From positions 13,681,179 to 13,745,178 of the forward strand of contig CM038228.1 in assembly GCA_021442155.1 (NCBI GenBank): 64,000 nt of DNA, in the 5' to 3' direction. The notes below the pieces were generated by a model. It was not told where the DNA came from and did no database searches. It was given only the letters and a program-made list of their open reading frames with translations. This stretch comes from Cymbidium sinense. Its lineage: Eukaryota > Streptophyta > Magnoliopsida > Asparagales > Orchidaceae. The translations under genes were made by a program, and so were the position numbers. Below, piece by piece: positions 47,227-60,500 of the stretch (its first letter is position 1; each line of letters opens with the position of its first letter).

Positions 47227-47768
47227 TAGAGCTGCAAATGAATCCAGCATTCGATAAGCTACTTATGGCATGGCTCAATAGCATGTTCTAACTAATCAAA
47301 TGAGCTTAAACATTTTTTATAAATACTTTATTGCTAAATGAATAAGCTTGAATATCTTGTCTTTTGATTCATTTATATTCATGAATAATATCATTTAAAG
47401 CTAATGCCTCATATGCTGAAAAGACTTATTTGTGAACAATATTATTCAAATTTTTTTTTTTATCTTAATAAGCTTTAGTTGATACAGCTCATGTATATTT
47501 CTCAACAAGCTGCTTACGAACAAGTTTGATTAAGGCTTGACTAAAGCTCATTTATATCATTATATGAGCTGCTCATTAAGCTCGATGATCCATTTTAAAC
47601 TGAGCTTTGAACAAACTCGAATCGGGCTTGAGCTCAGTAATGATAAACAAGCTTAAGCTTGAACACCATCTTAAAAAAGCTCAAATCAAGCTTGAGCTAG
47701 TTAATGGTAGATATGCTTGAACTCGAACACGCACATGCTCAGCTTGACTCGATTCGTTTGCGGCCATA
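47227..47768. mobile_element. hAT MITE of the GCTCGAGC family, complete
   Basis: The left end is TAGAGCTGCAAATGAA and the right end TTCGTTTGCGGCCATA. The 8-bp flanks are ctcaatat (47219-47226) and ctaaatat (47769-47776), 7 of 8 identical. It shares its interior with the copies at 31775 and 45191. Non-autonomous. Confidence 0.85.
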
Positions 47769-47776
47769 CTAAATAT

Positions 47777-48230
47777 CTTTATATATAATAGGTATATTTA
47801 CTATACAAATGATATTAGAAAATTTCAATAATAAAGATTCAGTCATATGACCCTCCTAAATAAAATTCTTGACTGTCCAAATATACGAAAACAAATACTC
47901 TATGTAATTTGAACATGCAAATATTTCACAATTTTGTAAAAAATCGTTATATACAAATATATATTTACATAGTTATAATTAGAAACTGAAATTTTATTTT
48001 ATAAATTTAAGAAGCTTTGTCCTTAATTATAGATATAATTCACTAAAAAAAATCATAAAAGGTTGATTTGCTTGAGATCAATTGAATAATTATCTCATGT
48101 TTTGATGGATTATGCATACATAATGTAACAAAAGGATGAACATTGAAATGCAATGAAATTCTACCTTTATGTTCTTAATAATTATCTCATGTTTTGATGG
48201 ATTAAAATATATTATTGAATCTATATTTAT
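47777..48230. other. AT-rich DNA, no gene
   Basis: A 23-bp stretch ('ATTATCTCATGTTTTGATGG' and neighbours) occurs twice, near 48090 and 48180. Nothing else recognised. Confidence 0.4.
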
Positions 48231-48860
48231 CTATGAAGATGATATCAGCTTTATTATAGACTCGTTGAGACTATGGCTAGATGAGATAATACTAGTAATC
48301 CAATAAATGATAAGTAATAAAAAGAATAATAAATATAAAGCCCTAGTAAAACATTGAATAAATATATTTAATGTGAATACTTTTGCAGAGAGTAGTACAT
48401 CAAAAGCTCAAAAGAAGAGAAAGTAGAAGATCCCCTTGCAAGATGACACACCTCTTTTATTCTAAATGTAAAGTTCAATTAAATGTGATAGTTGTGCAAA
48501 TAGTATGTAGTGTAACTATCGCACAATGTGGTGCTCGCCCGAACCAGTAGGATTAGATGAGTATGTAATGCCAAGTGATGAGTCATTTGAAAGTGGTCAT
48601 CAGTGTGAGGCGAGCGATACTATAATAGCTACCTACATGAGACAAGTCCTCATATTAGTGGTTATTTGTGGTTCTTTAGGTAAGCCAAGTTTGCCTGGTA
48701 GTGGTTAGGTAATGAATCCTTAGAAGTGGCGGGAGAGTGGGAATAAATCTTGTCACTCATTGTTTGAGAATTATGGCTTCTACTAGTGGGTCTCTATTGT
48801 GACACTTTGTCTTATGGCGAGTTCTCACTTAATCTATAGGTATACATTTAGCTTCTTGAT
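48231..48860 (-). repeat. LTR-like direct repeat, left copy
   Basis: Aligns by eye with 49864-50562. Chance ORF 48526-48708 lies inside. Confidence 0.6.
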
Positions 48861-48959
48861 TCTCCTACTCCTTATAGAAGTGATTTACAAAAGGATAGAA
48901 AAATTAAAGATAAAATTAAGTTAAAGTTCTCTCTCTTTTTGGTTCATAACAAATTAATT

Positions 48960-49175
48960 TACTCACTCATTGCTTAACACACACTTTGGTGCATTGAAGA
49001 CTTTTATTTGCAGTCATCTAACACATACTTGGGTGCATTGAAGTTTTATTTTATAGTCACGTAACTTCACCTGGGTGCATTGAAGGTGCTTCCTTCATCT
49101 AGCTCACACACACTTAGGTGCATGGAATGCTTTGCTCTTATTTTCCTAACACATTGGGGTGCATAGAAGGTGATG
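48960..49175. repeat. Minisatellite, unit about 40-60 bp, five units
   Basis: The word TAACACA..CTTGGGTGCATTGAAG recurs with variations (GGTGCATTGAAG, GGTGCATGGAATG, GGTGCATAGAAGG). It lies inside the small LTR element. Confidence 0.75.
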
Positions 49176-49863
49176 ACTTGCATGGTGATTAAAGAATTTC
49201 TCAGTGAGTGTTAAAGGAGTAAGTTTAAGTGATTATAATTGGTGTGGACTTTCCTTTTCTTAGGGGCCTTAGCTCTCCTATTGTATGTGGTCTTATCACT
49301 TTCATATTTGTGGTAAAATTGATTAGATCTCCAAGTTAACAATTGTTCACTTTAACATCTAATCACTTCAATCCAAATAACAATTGCTTTAATTTTGTAA
49401 GTTATTCACTTGACTTTATGAGTTGATGAGTTTTTTGAGTATGATTTATTTAGAGAGAGTACATTTATATTAGAGTCAACCAAACAAATATTTTGTTGAC
49501 TCCTGTGGTGAGTCAAGTAGAAGATGACAAGTTGTTTTTTTCTTTCATTCTTTTTTTCTTTAATAGAGGTTTCATACATAACAACAACAAAACTTTCATT
49601 AAAATAATAATTACATGACAACACTTCCCTTAAATGAGTGCGATAGGCCGTCGAGTCTGAAGTTCCTTCTTAGGTGTTGTCAATACATCATTGCATTCTC
49701 TCCATGTCACCTTGGGTTAAGCAAGTGATGCAATATGTAGACTTGACTTCATGGTGCCGAGTTGTCTCATGCGAGCTATCCTAGTTCGTTGAGTACTCGA
49801 CTTCTTGTTCTTCACATCAACTATGTTCATTGCACTTAAAAGAATGTTTAATTTAAATTTAAC

Positions 49864-50562
49864 CATAGAGATGATACTGAAGCTTACTAGAGACTCGTTG
49901 GGAGTAGGACTAGATTAGACAGTATCACTAATTCTATAAGCAATAAGTAATAAAAAGAATAATAAAAATAAAGCTCACATAAAAAATTAAATAAATATCT
50001 TCAATGTGGATGCTATTATAGAGAGTAGTATATGAAAAGCTTAGAAGAAGAGAAAGAAGAAAGTCCCCCTTCTAAGATAACATTCCTCTTTTTATAGGGC
50101 TTGAGGGACAATTACAAATATGAAAATCGTAAGTCATTTTCTAATTCGAGAACTACAAGATAATTACAACAATTGTATGTGTCAGCTATACATGAGATCT
50201 ATGGTGTAATTGCTATAGCATAAGGTACTTGCCCTAGTTTTAGGACTTGGACAAGTATGTGATGTAGTGAGTAAATTATGCTGAGAAGTGTGTCCTTCGA
50301 AAGATCGCTTATTTGAGATGAGTGATACTATAGTAGTTATTTGTGTGAGATGAGTCTTCAAGTAGTGCTTTTTATAATTCTTCAAGTGAGCGAGCTATCT
50401 TGTGGTGGATAGCTAATAAGTTTTTTTCATTTTGAAGGTCAATAGGAATAAATTTAATCACTCTTTGTTTGAACTCTATGACTTGCTTTTGGTGGATTCT
50501 TCATGTCGATCTTCTGTCTTTTGGCATGTGCTCATTTGATCTATGAGTAAATATAGATCTTC
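49864..50562 (-). repeat. LTR-like direct repeat, right copy
   Basis: Partner of 48231-48860, with the better preserved TATA box. Confidence 0.6.
50089..50096 (-). promoter_or_regulatory. TATA box in the right LTR-like repeat
   Basis: The minus strand reads TATAAAAA, followed by GAGGAATG. It is the basis for the minus orientation of the element. Confidence 0.4.
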
Positions 50563-52040
50563 TATGATTTTTTAAAAAATTTAAAAAAATTAATAGCATA
50601 ATACGTATTATATATAAATTATATTATGCTTTCCACTTTTTTTATTATAAAATATTTTTATTTTAAAATTGTGAATTATGTCATATATTCATCTCACTTA
50701 ATGCAAAAATCAGATGAGAAATAGCTCCATATACGTATTTTTTCATGTTCCTTTACTTAAAAAAAAATCAATAAAATTAATCATTAACAAATCTCCGTCA
50801 CTAAAGTAAAATATTAATCTGCTTGATATAATCATATAATCAAAATCATTTATGATAACACAATTATTATATAGTTTATAAAATAAAAATAATAATAACA
50901 AATTCAGAGTCTCAATATTAAAAGAGCAATAAATACATCTCAAGCAGAGCATGTGATTTGCATATGTGACCATTGGCTTCCCATACTGCATGCGACAAAT
51001 GGAGGGCATGCCACGTGCGAGAGTACTTGCAAGCTAACCATACATATGACATCATCAAAATTACTTTAAAAGTGCTAAGCTTTTAATTAAATTCAAAACC
51101 CCACGTCTCTTAGTTCGGTTGATTGATGGTAGTCAGTGAATCTCTCATCACATTCGATTCTCTTGGAATAGAGATATAAGGATCTTATGTGTTGATATGT
51201 GATGATGCTCAAAAAATTAATTATAATAATATTCTCACTCATAAAATGAGTAGGATATTTGATGAATACCCTTAAAAAAAAAAAATTAAATTCAAAACAT
51301 TCCTTTTCGAAGCTCATCAGAAAGATTGATTGGAAGGAGATATGATTGAAGTCATGAAAGCGTTGAACCAAGTACTTGTGGGGCTCACTGCACATGCTGC
51401 CCCTCGTGAAAAGCTCTTTGACTGGGTTCGAGCCTTCGAGGGTTATAAGTATATTTTAATTTATAAATTTATATAATGTATTTGATTCTAATATAATTAT
51501 TAATAGATAATTCTTAAGAAACATGAAGAAATGAGTTTTTTTATTGAAAATTTACTTGAAATTATAGCAAAGAAAATATATAGTTATTACATGTAAAAAA
51601 TTTAATGACAACTGAGTAAAATTTTTTTATCTTAATTTTCTATAAGATTTAGCACACATATAGATATAGAGAAGAAAAATCATAATTTTTGCATGAAAAA
51701 TTAAAAAGGGAAAAAAATTATAAGGTCTAACCAATCCAAAATAATCTATTATATAGATAAAATTATTAATAATGTTACAATAATCATATGATTGTGGCAT
51801 TGATAGAGCTCTAATGAGGGCTCTAGGGGGCCATGCTCTCGCTCCCACTACTTGGCTAGATATGAGATATATGTGGTAGCTTAGGGGGTCGAGGTGGTCC
51901 GATGGGCAGCTTGGTGATGCATTAGAAGAAGGTGTCCTATGGAGAAACTCTTGGGTGAACTAATAGGGAAAGAAATAAAATAAAATATTTGCCAAGCTTA
52001 AGGCCAAGAAGTTAGCTTGAGGAATTAGCCAAACAATTAA
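50563..52040. other. AT-rich DNA, no gene
   Basis: Minus-strand ORFs at 50743-51009 and 51093-51395 have no recognised domain and AT-rich codons, so I treat them as chance. A possible SINE head lies at about 51381-51450. Confidence 0.4.
51381..51450 (+). mobile_element. Possible tRNA-derived SINE head
   Basis: GGGCTCACTGC (51381-51391) resembles a pol III A box and GGTTCGAGCC (51425-51434) is a good B box, about 34 bp apart. No SINE tail or TSD was found. Chance resemblance is quite possible. Confidence 0.2.
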
Positions 52041-52110
52041 TGAGATGTCCTTGATTCAAAAAAAAAAAAAAAAAAAGAAGAAGAAGAGATGTCCTTGATT
52101 CAAAAAAATT
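52041..52110. repeat. Tandem duplication with poly(A) and (AAG)n
   Basis: GAGATGTCCTTGATTCAAAAA occurs twice, separated by a poly(A) run and AAGAAGAAG. It looks like slippage at a homopolymer. Confidence 0.8.
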
Positions 52111-52288
52111 TAAGCTGCTCTTTTGTCCCATTAATTTTTATATAAAATCTCAAGAATTAGAAAAAAAGCACATCAAAATTAGATTTTAGCTGTCATTTAA
52201 TTGTGATTTAAGAATAGGTTTTTATTAATTAAAGTAAGAAAGAGATTTAAAAAAAACTATGTTTAAAATATTATATAATATACATATA

Positions 52289-52337
<49 letters not shown>

Positions 52338-53231
52338 GTTAAAGAATAAATATTCAATCCCTATAAATTTTTGGGATAATTAATTATTTATTTAATTATA
52401 TATATTGGAAATGTCTCATCTAATAATAATGATAATAAAATGATTATATAATGGTTTCAAAAAAGAAAAAAACTAGAAAAAAATTATGGGTGACACTCTT
52501 ATCAACTCTTCATAAAAATTATTATTCTATATTAAAAATATTTAAAAAAAATAAAAAGGCACATATTAATCTCTAACATTGATGAAAAATATTAAAAATA
52601 CTTTTGAAATCATTAGCTTGTGCATCTTTTAAAAGAGTTTTTGGTTATGCCTTTAAATTATGGTTGTGCTATAATAACTATTGGTGATTGGGCTATAATA
52701 GATGCTGATGATAGTTATGACGACTACTAAGGGTAATCAATGATGATTATTAGTGATAGTCCGCTTCAAGTTTTCAATCTTAGCTTTTAACTCCATTTTC
52801 ATATATTGAAAATGAAGTGCTATTTTAGAGTTTTGAGAGAGATATTTCAATAAATTTAGCAAAAATTTTGAAATACTTCATCAGATGATTCATATTTAAT
52901 TCTATAATCATAAAATATATTTTTTATTATTTAAGTGCCTTAATGACTTTTCAATCGATTGATCTTAAACCTATTGTATTGTCTTATTGAGATAAGTATG
53001 CCAAATTTGGAGATTATTTGATCCTTAATTAATGCTTTGAAGTTTCACATTATAATTCCTATACTTGATTTGAGATCATTTGGACTCAAATTTGACTACT
53101 TTTTATGCCATTAGATTTATTTTATTCAAATATTTAATTAATGTACAAATTTATTGAAAGTGACTAACAAATGATCTTCAATTTATTTTTGAAAGCTTTT
53201 AACTCAAGAATTACATCAAGATTCATATTTC
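52111..53231. other. AT-rich DNA with an (AT)n run, no gene
   Basis: An (AT)n microsatellite lies at about 52291-52333. The rest shows no coding or repeat signature. Confidence 0.5.
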
Positions 53232-53720
<489 letters not shown>

Positions 53721-53729
53721 GTGCTAGCC

Positions 53730-54046
53730 ATTAATGGTAGCAATGGTGGTGCACACACTCAGTTTGATCGTGTGCATGCAGACATGTGCAAGCAGGACCC
53801 CACGAGCATCCAACCATATGCACTTATGCACACCCATGCTTAGTTATGTGCTTGTAGCATTGCACATAATAGGGTGTTTAGTTGCATGTGTGTGCCTAAA
53901 CAAAGTCATGTATTCATAGGTGTGCATGTGCAAACATGTATGATATAGAGTCAAGTGTGTAGGTAGCCATGCTAGTATGCATACAGTGCCATGTGTGCAA
54001 GTGCATGTGCACATGTTCATTCCTAAGTTCATGAGTGCATGTAGGT
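53730..54046. repeat. TGCA/GTGCATG-rich tract
   Basis: Words such as GTGTGCATGC, TGTGCATGTGCA, GTGCATGTGCACATG and GCATGTGTGTG recur irregularly for about 300 bp. Much of it is alternating purine-pyrimidine. It is less AT-rich than its surroundings and has no fixed period. Confidence 0.7.
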
Positions 54047-54089
54047 GAAATTACAACAACAACTTAATTTTTATTTGTTATAGAAAAAT

Positions 54090-54104
54090 ATTAAAAGAAT
54101 TAGT
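54090..54104. repeat. Target-site duplication of the RTE LINE, left copy
   Basis: attaaaagaattagt, matching attaaaaagaattagt at 54435-54450 except for one extra A. Confidence 0.75.
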
Positions 54105-54434
54105 GGCTTTACTCTTAGAGACAAAATGTAAAATGAGTATGTTCGGTAAAAAGTTGGAGTAGCTCTAGTGACAGATAAGATTAGAGAGAGTTGTCTTAGA
54201 TGGTTTGGCCACATAAAACATCGGCCATTCGATGACCCGATTTGGAGAGTAGATGCATTAGATTTGCCTTATGTTAAGAAAGATAGAGGTAGACGTAAAA
54301 AGACTTAGCTAAGATGTATAAAAATGACCTTAGTGTACTTGAATTAAATGAGATTTTAATACATAATAGGACACAATGGAGAAAAAGGATTCATGTAGCC
54401 GACCCCACATAGTGGGATAAAGGATTGTTGTTGT
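54105..54434 (+). mobile_element. 5'-truncated LINE of the RTE type (RT C-terminal tail)
   Basis: The 330-bp fragment encodes the end of a LINE reverse transcriptase. Readable blocks are VGVALVTDKIRESCLRWFGH, then RRKKT, and after a frameshift a block with TQWRKRIHVADPT near 54376-54415. It ends AGGATTGTTGTTGT, the (TTG)n tail typical of plant RTE LINEs rather than poly(A). A 15/16-bp duplication flanks it, so the fragment is one whole insertion that was 5'-truncated on arrival. Stops and a shift make it dead. Confidence 0.85.
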
Positions 54435-54482
54435 ATTAAAAAGAATTAGTTATTTTATGATATTTAATGGCCAAAATTGAAA

Positions 54483-57400
54483 TGTTGACCTCACTTTTGG
54501 AGTGAGAACTCATCTCTCCCATCTTAGACTTAGGAACCTTCTAGACACTTGGATTTTCCTAGTCATAGGATACTTCTAGTGATTAAGGGAACACTAAACC
54601 CAAGCCTAGAGACTTAGGAAGGCATACCCTAAGCTTAGGTTATACCCTAAGGAAAATAGGTCTTACCTATCCTATGACATAAACCAAAAACCATGCTTGT
54701 TCAATCATCCAATACCAACCTTAAACCCACCCAACCAACTTCCAATTGAATTTTTTTATATCCAAGCTCCAAGCTAAATCAACTTAACCTTTAACCAAAA
54801 TCAATCCCACCATCATCCTATGGATCCAACCCAAGTCTATTTAATTGAAACCAATCCAATTGATTTTCACAAAAGCACTCTAACCATTCAATACCCTATT
54901 CCAAACCCTTCTAATACTTATAATCAAGCTAATCCAACCAAATGAATCCAATCAACTCAAGTAGGCCCATTTGACCCAAAAGGTCCAAATGAGCCAAAAT
55001 CTAATGAAATCCAAATCAATTTCAATCAAAGCCATCAATCCCCTAAATCTACCATTGAATGTTTCTCAACACCCAATTCAATCCAATTCAACCTAATCAA
55101 TCTATTTGATCCACTTGACCAAAAGTGGCCTAAATGACCCAATTGACTCAAACTTTAATACAACCCAAATTGGATTGAATCAACCCATCCAATCTCCTCT
55201 ACAATGATTGTTAATCATCCTTGATTGTCCAATTACAATCAATCGGGTTAAACCAACCAATTTGATCACTTGACCCAAGTTAACCCAATTAATCCATGGA
55301 CCAAAATGAATTAAAACTCATTCCAACTTTAATTAATTGAAATCAATGATTCCCATCAATCATAAATTCAATATTGAACTTGACTCAAGCACCTATTGGT
55401 TTAAGCCAAGCCAATTTGGTCTCTTAACCCAAGTTGACCTAATTTGACCTAACAGGCTAAATTGAGTCAAATCAAACTCTAATCAAAACAAATTGATTAT
55501 TGAATATGATCCAACTTCCAATTGAACCGAATTTGACTAAACCAACCCAATTGACTAATTTAGCCCAAATTGACCTAAAGGGTCCAATTGAATCAAACTC
55601 TTCCCAAATCAAAATTAGTTCAAACCAACTCCTACAATCATTCTCAAATGATCAATTGAATCTAAACCAACCTTCCACTGAAGCCAATTTAGCCAATTTG
55701 ACCAATTGGGCAACCTAATCCAATTGAACCCCATTTGACCCATATGAGTCAAATTGAGCCAAACCCATTTAAACTAAGTTTAAACCCAACCAAACTTGGC
55801 ATGACTCATCCTTGGGTCACCATGGGCTAGCCCAAGTGCACCAAACCCTTGATGAACTTGACTTGTCAAAACCATTGAACTAAGCCACCCAAATAGGACA
55901 AAATCCCCATTTGGATGAGTTCACCAACTTCATAAGTCATGGTAGCCACCTTTAACCCTTCTTGGACACTTGGACCATTGACCCAAGTTAACCCAAGGCT
56001 ATTGGCTTTAGCCTTGGGTCATGAGAGGGTGAACTCACCTAAGGCACCCCATTGGTTCACTTGAAGGAGGAGGTACACCCCATGCGAGCCATGCCACTAC
56101 CTTAGCCTCTCAAGTAGTTCCACCTCGGTCACCATCTTTGGTCACCTACCATGGCTGGATGACTACCAAAGGTTGAGCCAATCTTAGCTCTTAGTTCACT
56201 TGGGGGAGAGTATACTCCTCCACATCCATTCAAACTACATAGAGCTTCCTTAGGGCATTTCGATGTCTAGAGCTTTTCTTGATTGCCTCGTGCTCTCCAT
56301 CGCCAGCGAGACCAACCTCTGTTCGAAATAGAGAACCCCATCTGTCCAACCTCACAAAATCTCATCAATCTTAAATTAACTCTTCTCACACCTTCCCCTA
56401 GCTTCGGTCAAAACAAATCAATCCCCCAGAAGGTACTCCAAGATCAACTCGGGTGAGCTTAGATGACGCTTGGTTTATAGAGGCATCGATGGGGAGGCAC
56501 TCAGGTTCTTCTCAACAGGGCTTCATCTTCCAAGATGAAGCTACCTCAGTCGAAAGACCACGGTTCTTAGATCAAGAGAGGTAAAATTTCCAATAAACTG
56601 TAGAAAATCCTCTAAGTGTTGGTCTTTTGTGAAGCAAAGTGTGATTGTATGTGATTTCCACCATATGATCTCCTTAGATCTCCTCCCCACACATTTTGGA
56701 GTTGATCCTGAAGTCTTACGAGCTCCAGCGAGTTTAGATCAAATACCGGAAGGTGGACGGTGTCCATCTTTTGGAACTCAAGGGACAACGGATCATTGGT
56801 CACCTGTTCCACATGATTAGAATGAATGGTCTTGATTTAATCCATTAGATTTTAATCTAATAGAAACCACGAGATTAATCTCCATCATCCGATCTGAGAT
56901 CAGACGGCAGAGATAAAATTATGTCCACCATCACTGACTCAACTTCCACGTGGGAAATTTTAAGTAACCTATCCTGTGACGCCACGTCAGCTCTTGCATG
57001 GTACCGATAGTTTGGGGGATTAATTAGGTGGTTAATAATGTCATTAATTGGCCAAAACTTTAAAAATTCATAACTAATTGTAGAAAAATCCAAAAAATAT
57101 GAGTAAATCTATTTTGGAAAGAGTAAACAGAGGAGAGTTTAATAAAAATAAAATCCCCAATATTTGATCAATAAATAGTGCTTAATTAGGATTTGAAGTT
57201 TAGGCTAATTATCCTAATTAAGGCTTAATTACTTGGACAATTGATCTCAAATTTGATAAGTTGATCCTATGAGATGTTCTCTACCACTCATATTTTCTTG
57301 GGATTTATTAGCCATGTAGTTTGAAGAATTTCAAATTCAAATATTAATTACCCTCCTTAATCAATTTAATAAATATTAAAATTTCTAAATAAAAATAAAT

Positions 57401-57544
57401 CATTAATGATGATTAATCAATGTTAATAGTGAGAATGATGAGGGAAAATGATTAGGAACTTTTTCCTAATTATTCTCCTAAATTCATTTCATTAGGAGGG
57501 TTGATTAATGTATTTGTTAATTAAAGAATAAATAAGTAAATTAA
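54483..57544. mobile_element. Giant TG...CA family, copy A (5' 3.06 kb, interrupted by copy B)
   Basis: It starts TGTTGACCTCACTTTTGG, preceded by tgaaa (54478-54482), the predicted TSD. It lacks a clear 170-bp array but has the TTGACC-type block (about 54950-55780), the less AT-rich block (55950-57000) and the first AT-rich block, then breaks at the start of copy B. The break corresponds to about 15980 in copy 1. The first ~50 bp differ from copies 1 and 2, so A, B and C form a separate subfamily. Confidence 0.75.
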
Positions 57545-60500
57545 TGTTGACCTCACTTTTGGAGTGAGTCCTCAACCTCCTCATCATAGATCTAAGACTC
57601 TTATCGACACTAAGAGCTCTTTAGTCTTAAGACACTTTAGTGATTAGGTGAACACTTAACCTAAGCTTAGAGTCTTCGAAGGGTTTATCTTAGGAGTGGG
57701 TTGTGCCTTAGGGACTTAGGAAGACTTTCCTACCCTATAGCCTAAACCCAACCCATGTTCTTCTTCTTAAACCAAACCCCAAATTCAAATTCAAAATCAA
57801 ATTTCCAAAATTCACAATCAATCCCATGATCAAATCCAACCTCAAAATACTTCCTAAGCCTTATGATTGAATTCCATGGCCTTAACCTTTGCCAAGTCCA
57901 ATTCAATTCAACTCAATTGATTTTTTCAAAGATTAATTCAATCCCTCAAGCATTTATCAAATTAAAATCCAAAATTGACTCCAAATGATTGAAACCCATG
58001 ATTAAATCCAAGCTCCAAATCCGCCTTAAGCCATATAATCCACTTTCATAAGAAGCCAAAATCCCCTTTAAATCAAATCAAATCAAATTCAATAAACTAA
58101 TTATTCCATAAATTATCTTCACAAATATAAATGAAATGAACATTCAAATGATCAAAACTAAATCAAACTAAATTAAGTCATGTCAAACCTCTCCTAAGCC
58201 ATATGGACCAACATCCATGAGCTTAATCAAATCTTAACCCAAATCAACCCAAAATCAATTAATTTTCTCATAAATCAATTATATATTGAACCATCCTCAC
58301 AAATATAAATGAAACCCACATTCTAATTATAGAAATCAAATCAAACAAAAGTAAATTCCCTTCTAAGCCCTTTGACCTACCTTCATGAGCTTAGCTAAAT
58401 TACCTCCAAATCACTTTAAACTCAAGTGATTTTCTCATAAGTCAGTCATACACTCAATTATGTTCCCAAATATAAATGAAATATACATTCAAATAGCCAA
58501 AAAAAATCCAAAATAAAATCAAAACCCAATTTAAACCCTTTAAGCTAATTCCTTAGACTTAGCCAAAACCCACCTAAATCAAGCCAAAATCAATGGATTT
58601 TCTCTTAAGTCAATCATATTCTCAATTATCTTCCCAAATATAAATGAAATATACATTCAAATAGCCAAAACCAAATCCAAAATTAAATCAAAACTCAATT
58701 TAAATCCTTTAAGCTGACTTAACCAAAACACACTTAAATTAAGCCAAAATCAATGGATTTTCTCTTAAGTCAATCATTCCTTCAATTATCCATCAAAAAA
58801 TATATAAAACCTACAATCATTTAAGCCAAATTGAAATCAACCCAAGTCAAGCCCAACTTAGCATTTTTGACTTGAAAATTCCAAACGAGCCAAAACCCAT
58901 TATAGTCTAAATTGATTTTGCTTAGATTTATATTTCAATCCTAAACTTATATATAAATTGAACTAAACCTTAATCAAACCAAAACCAAGTCAATTGACCC
59001 ATTTAAGTCCACTTGACCCAAAGTGGCCTAAAGAATCCATTTGAACCAAGTTCTAATACAACTTAAATTGGATTGAACCAAGCCCATCCAAACCTTATAC
59101 CATGCCCATTGGTCACCCTAGGATGATCAATTGCCTTGAATTTGGTCAAACCAAGTCAACTTGATCATTTGACTAAGTTAACCTTAGCCCATATGAAACT
59201 TGAACTAGCAAAAATCATCATACACCAAACCAATTGAAACTATGAATTCACACCAACTCATAATCAATAATTGAACATGACTTGACCCTCAATTGAGCCA
59301 AACTAAGCTCAATTGGCCATTTGAGCCAAGTCGACCCAAATTGGCCTAAAGGGCCAAAATGGGTCAAATCATGATCCAACCTAAATTGATTGTAACCAAT
59401 GGCTCAAGTTCATTTCAAATTGATTATTGAACTTGACCCAGTGCCATTAATTGAACCAAGTTTGGCCAATTAGACCCAAGCATTAGAATTCAAGGTCAAG
59501 TGTAAAATCTAAATTAAATCAATTAAATCCAAATTAATTCAAACCAAAACTGTAATCATCAATTGACATTGAACTTAAACCAACAGCTTGAATTTGGCCA
59601 ATTTGGCAAAGTTAGTCAACTTGATCCATTTGATTCCAAATGAGTCAAAATCAAACCTAGGCCAAATTGATTGAAACCATTAAACCAAAACACTTCAAAT
59701 CATCATTTGGACCTAACCCAAGCTTTGGTTTGACCCAATTTGACCAATTGGGCAACCTAACCCAACATGACCCAATTTGACCTATAAGAGTCAAATTGAG
59801 CCAAAACTCTTTGAACCAACCCATGACAACATGGAATGTAACCAAACTCGACCCAAACCCATCTTAGGTCAGTCCAAAATTAGTCCAAACCCAATGAGAC
59901 CTCCCTTGGATATGCCACCCCACATGAGATTTGCTTAAAATAGTAAAGTTCACTTCCCCTTTCCACTAGGCAGCCCTTATATATCCCAAATGTGGTCTGA
60001 CCTAGCCACCTAGCTCACCCTAAATGGGCTAGGCTTGCCATGGACCAAAGGGAGGTGAGTTAACCCATCTCCCTTACAAATTGAAAACCCAAAGGATCCA
60101 AGAAATGCAATCAGCCCAAATGCAACCTTGAGTCGCCTCCCAAGCCTTCCTCCACTCAAATTGAGCCACATGGACTTGATAAGGACAACTCTAGCGCCCT
60201 GATGGCGGCATGCCGATCAAAAAATGGGAGACAGTCTCGTTCGTCAATCACAAGCAATTGAGGGATATGCCCCTAAAATTCTCACATGAAAGAGAGACAT
60301 TTGCATCGTGAGAGCTTCCTAGGTGAATTCTGAACTCCCTTATGAGCTCCCAAGCATTCCTAAGGCCTCCCTCATCGAATTTTCTCTCCCCCGAGTGAAG
60401 CTGAAATAGGGCAGCCATCTCTCGATCCTAACTCCATGAATTATTCACCTCAATCAAATTCCTCTTGCACACACCATCCCCGCACCTCGTCTTAACCAAA

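Larger units (their letters stand above)
48231..50562 (-). mobile_element. Small non-autonomous LTR element, minus orientation
   Basis: Two direct repeats of about 630-700 bp (48231-48860 and 49864-50562) enclose about 1.0 kb without coding capacity. The repeats share an ordered series of words (for example AGTAATAAAAAGAATAATAA, GAGAGTAGTA, TGAGTGATACTATA or GCGATACTATA). The right copy has a minus-strand TATAAAAA box, and a minus-strand purine tract sits next to the left copy, so transcription would run leftwards. The TG/CA ends and TSD are not clear. Size and structure fit a TRIM/LARD-like element; a tandem duplication is the alternative. Confidence 0.55.

Noticed and set aside
48526..48708. 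60-codon plus-strand ORF
   Set aside because: It lies inside an LTR-like direct repeat, and the equivalent region of the other copy is not open.
51093..51395. 100-codon minus-strand ORF as a small host gene
   Set aside because: AT-driven codons, no recognised domain, no promoter or splice context.
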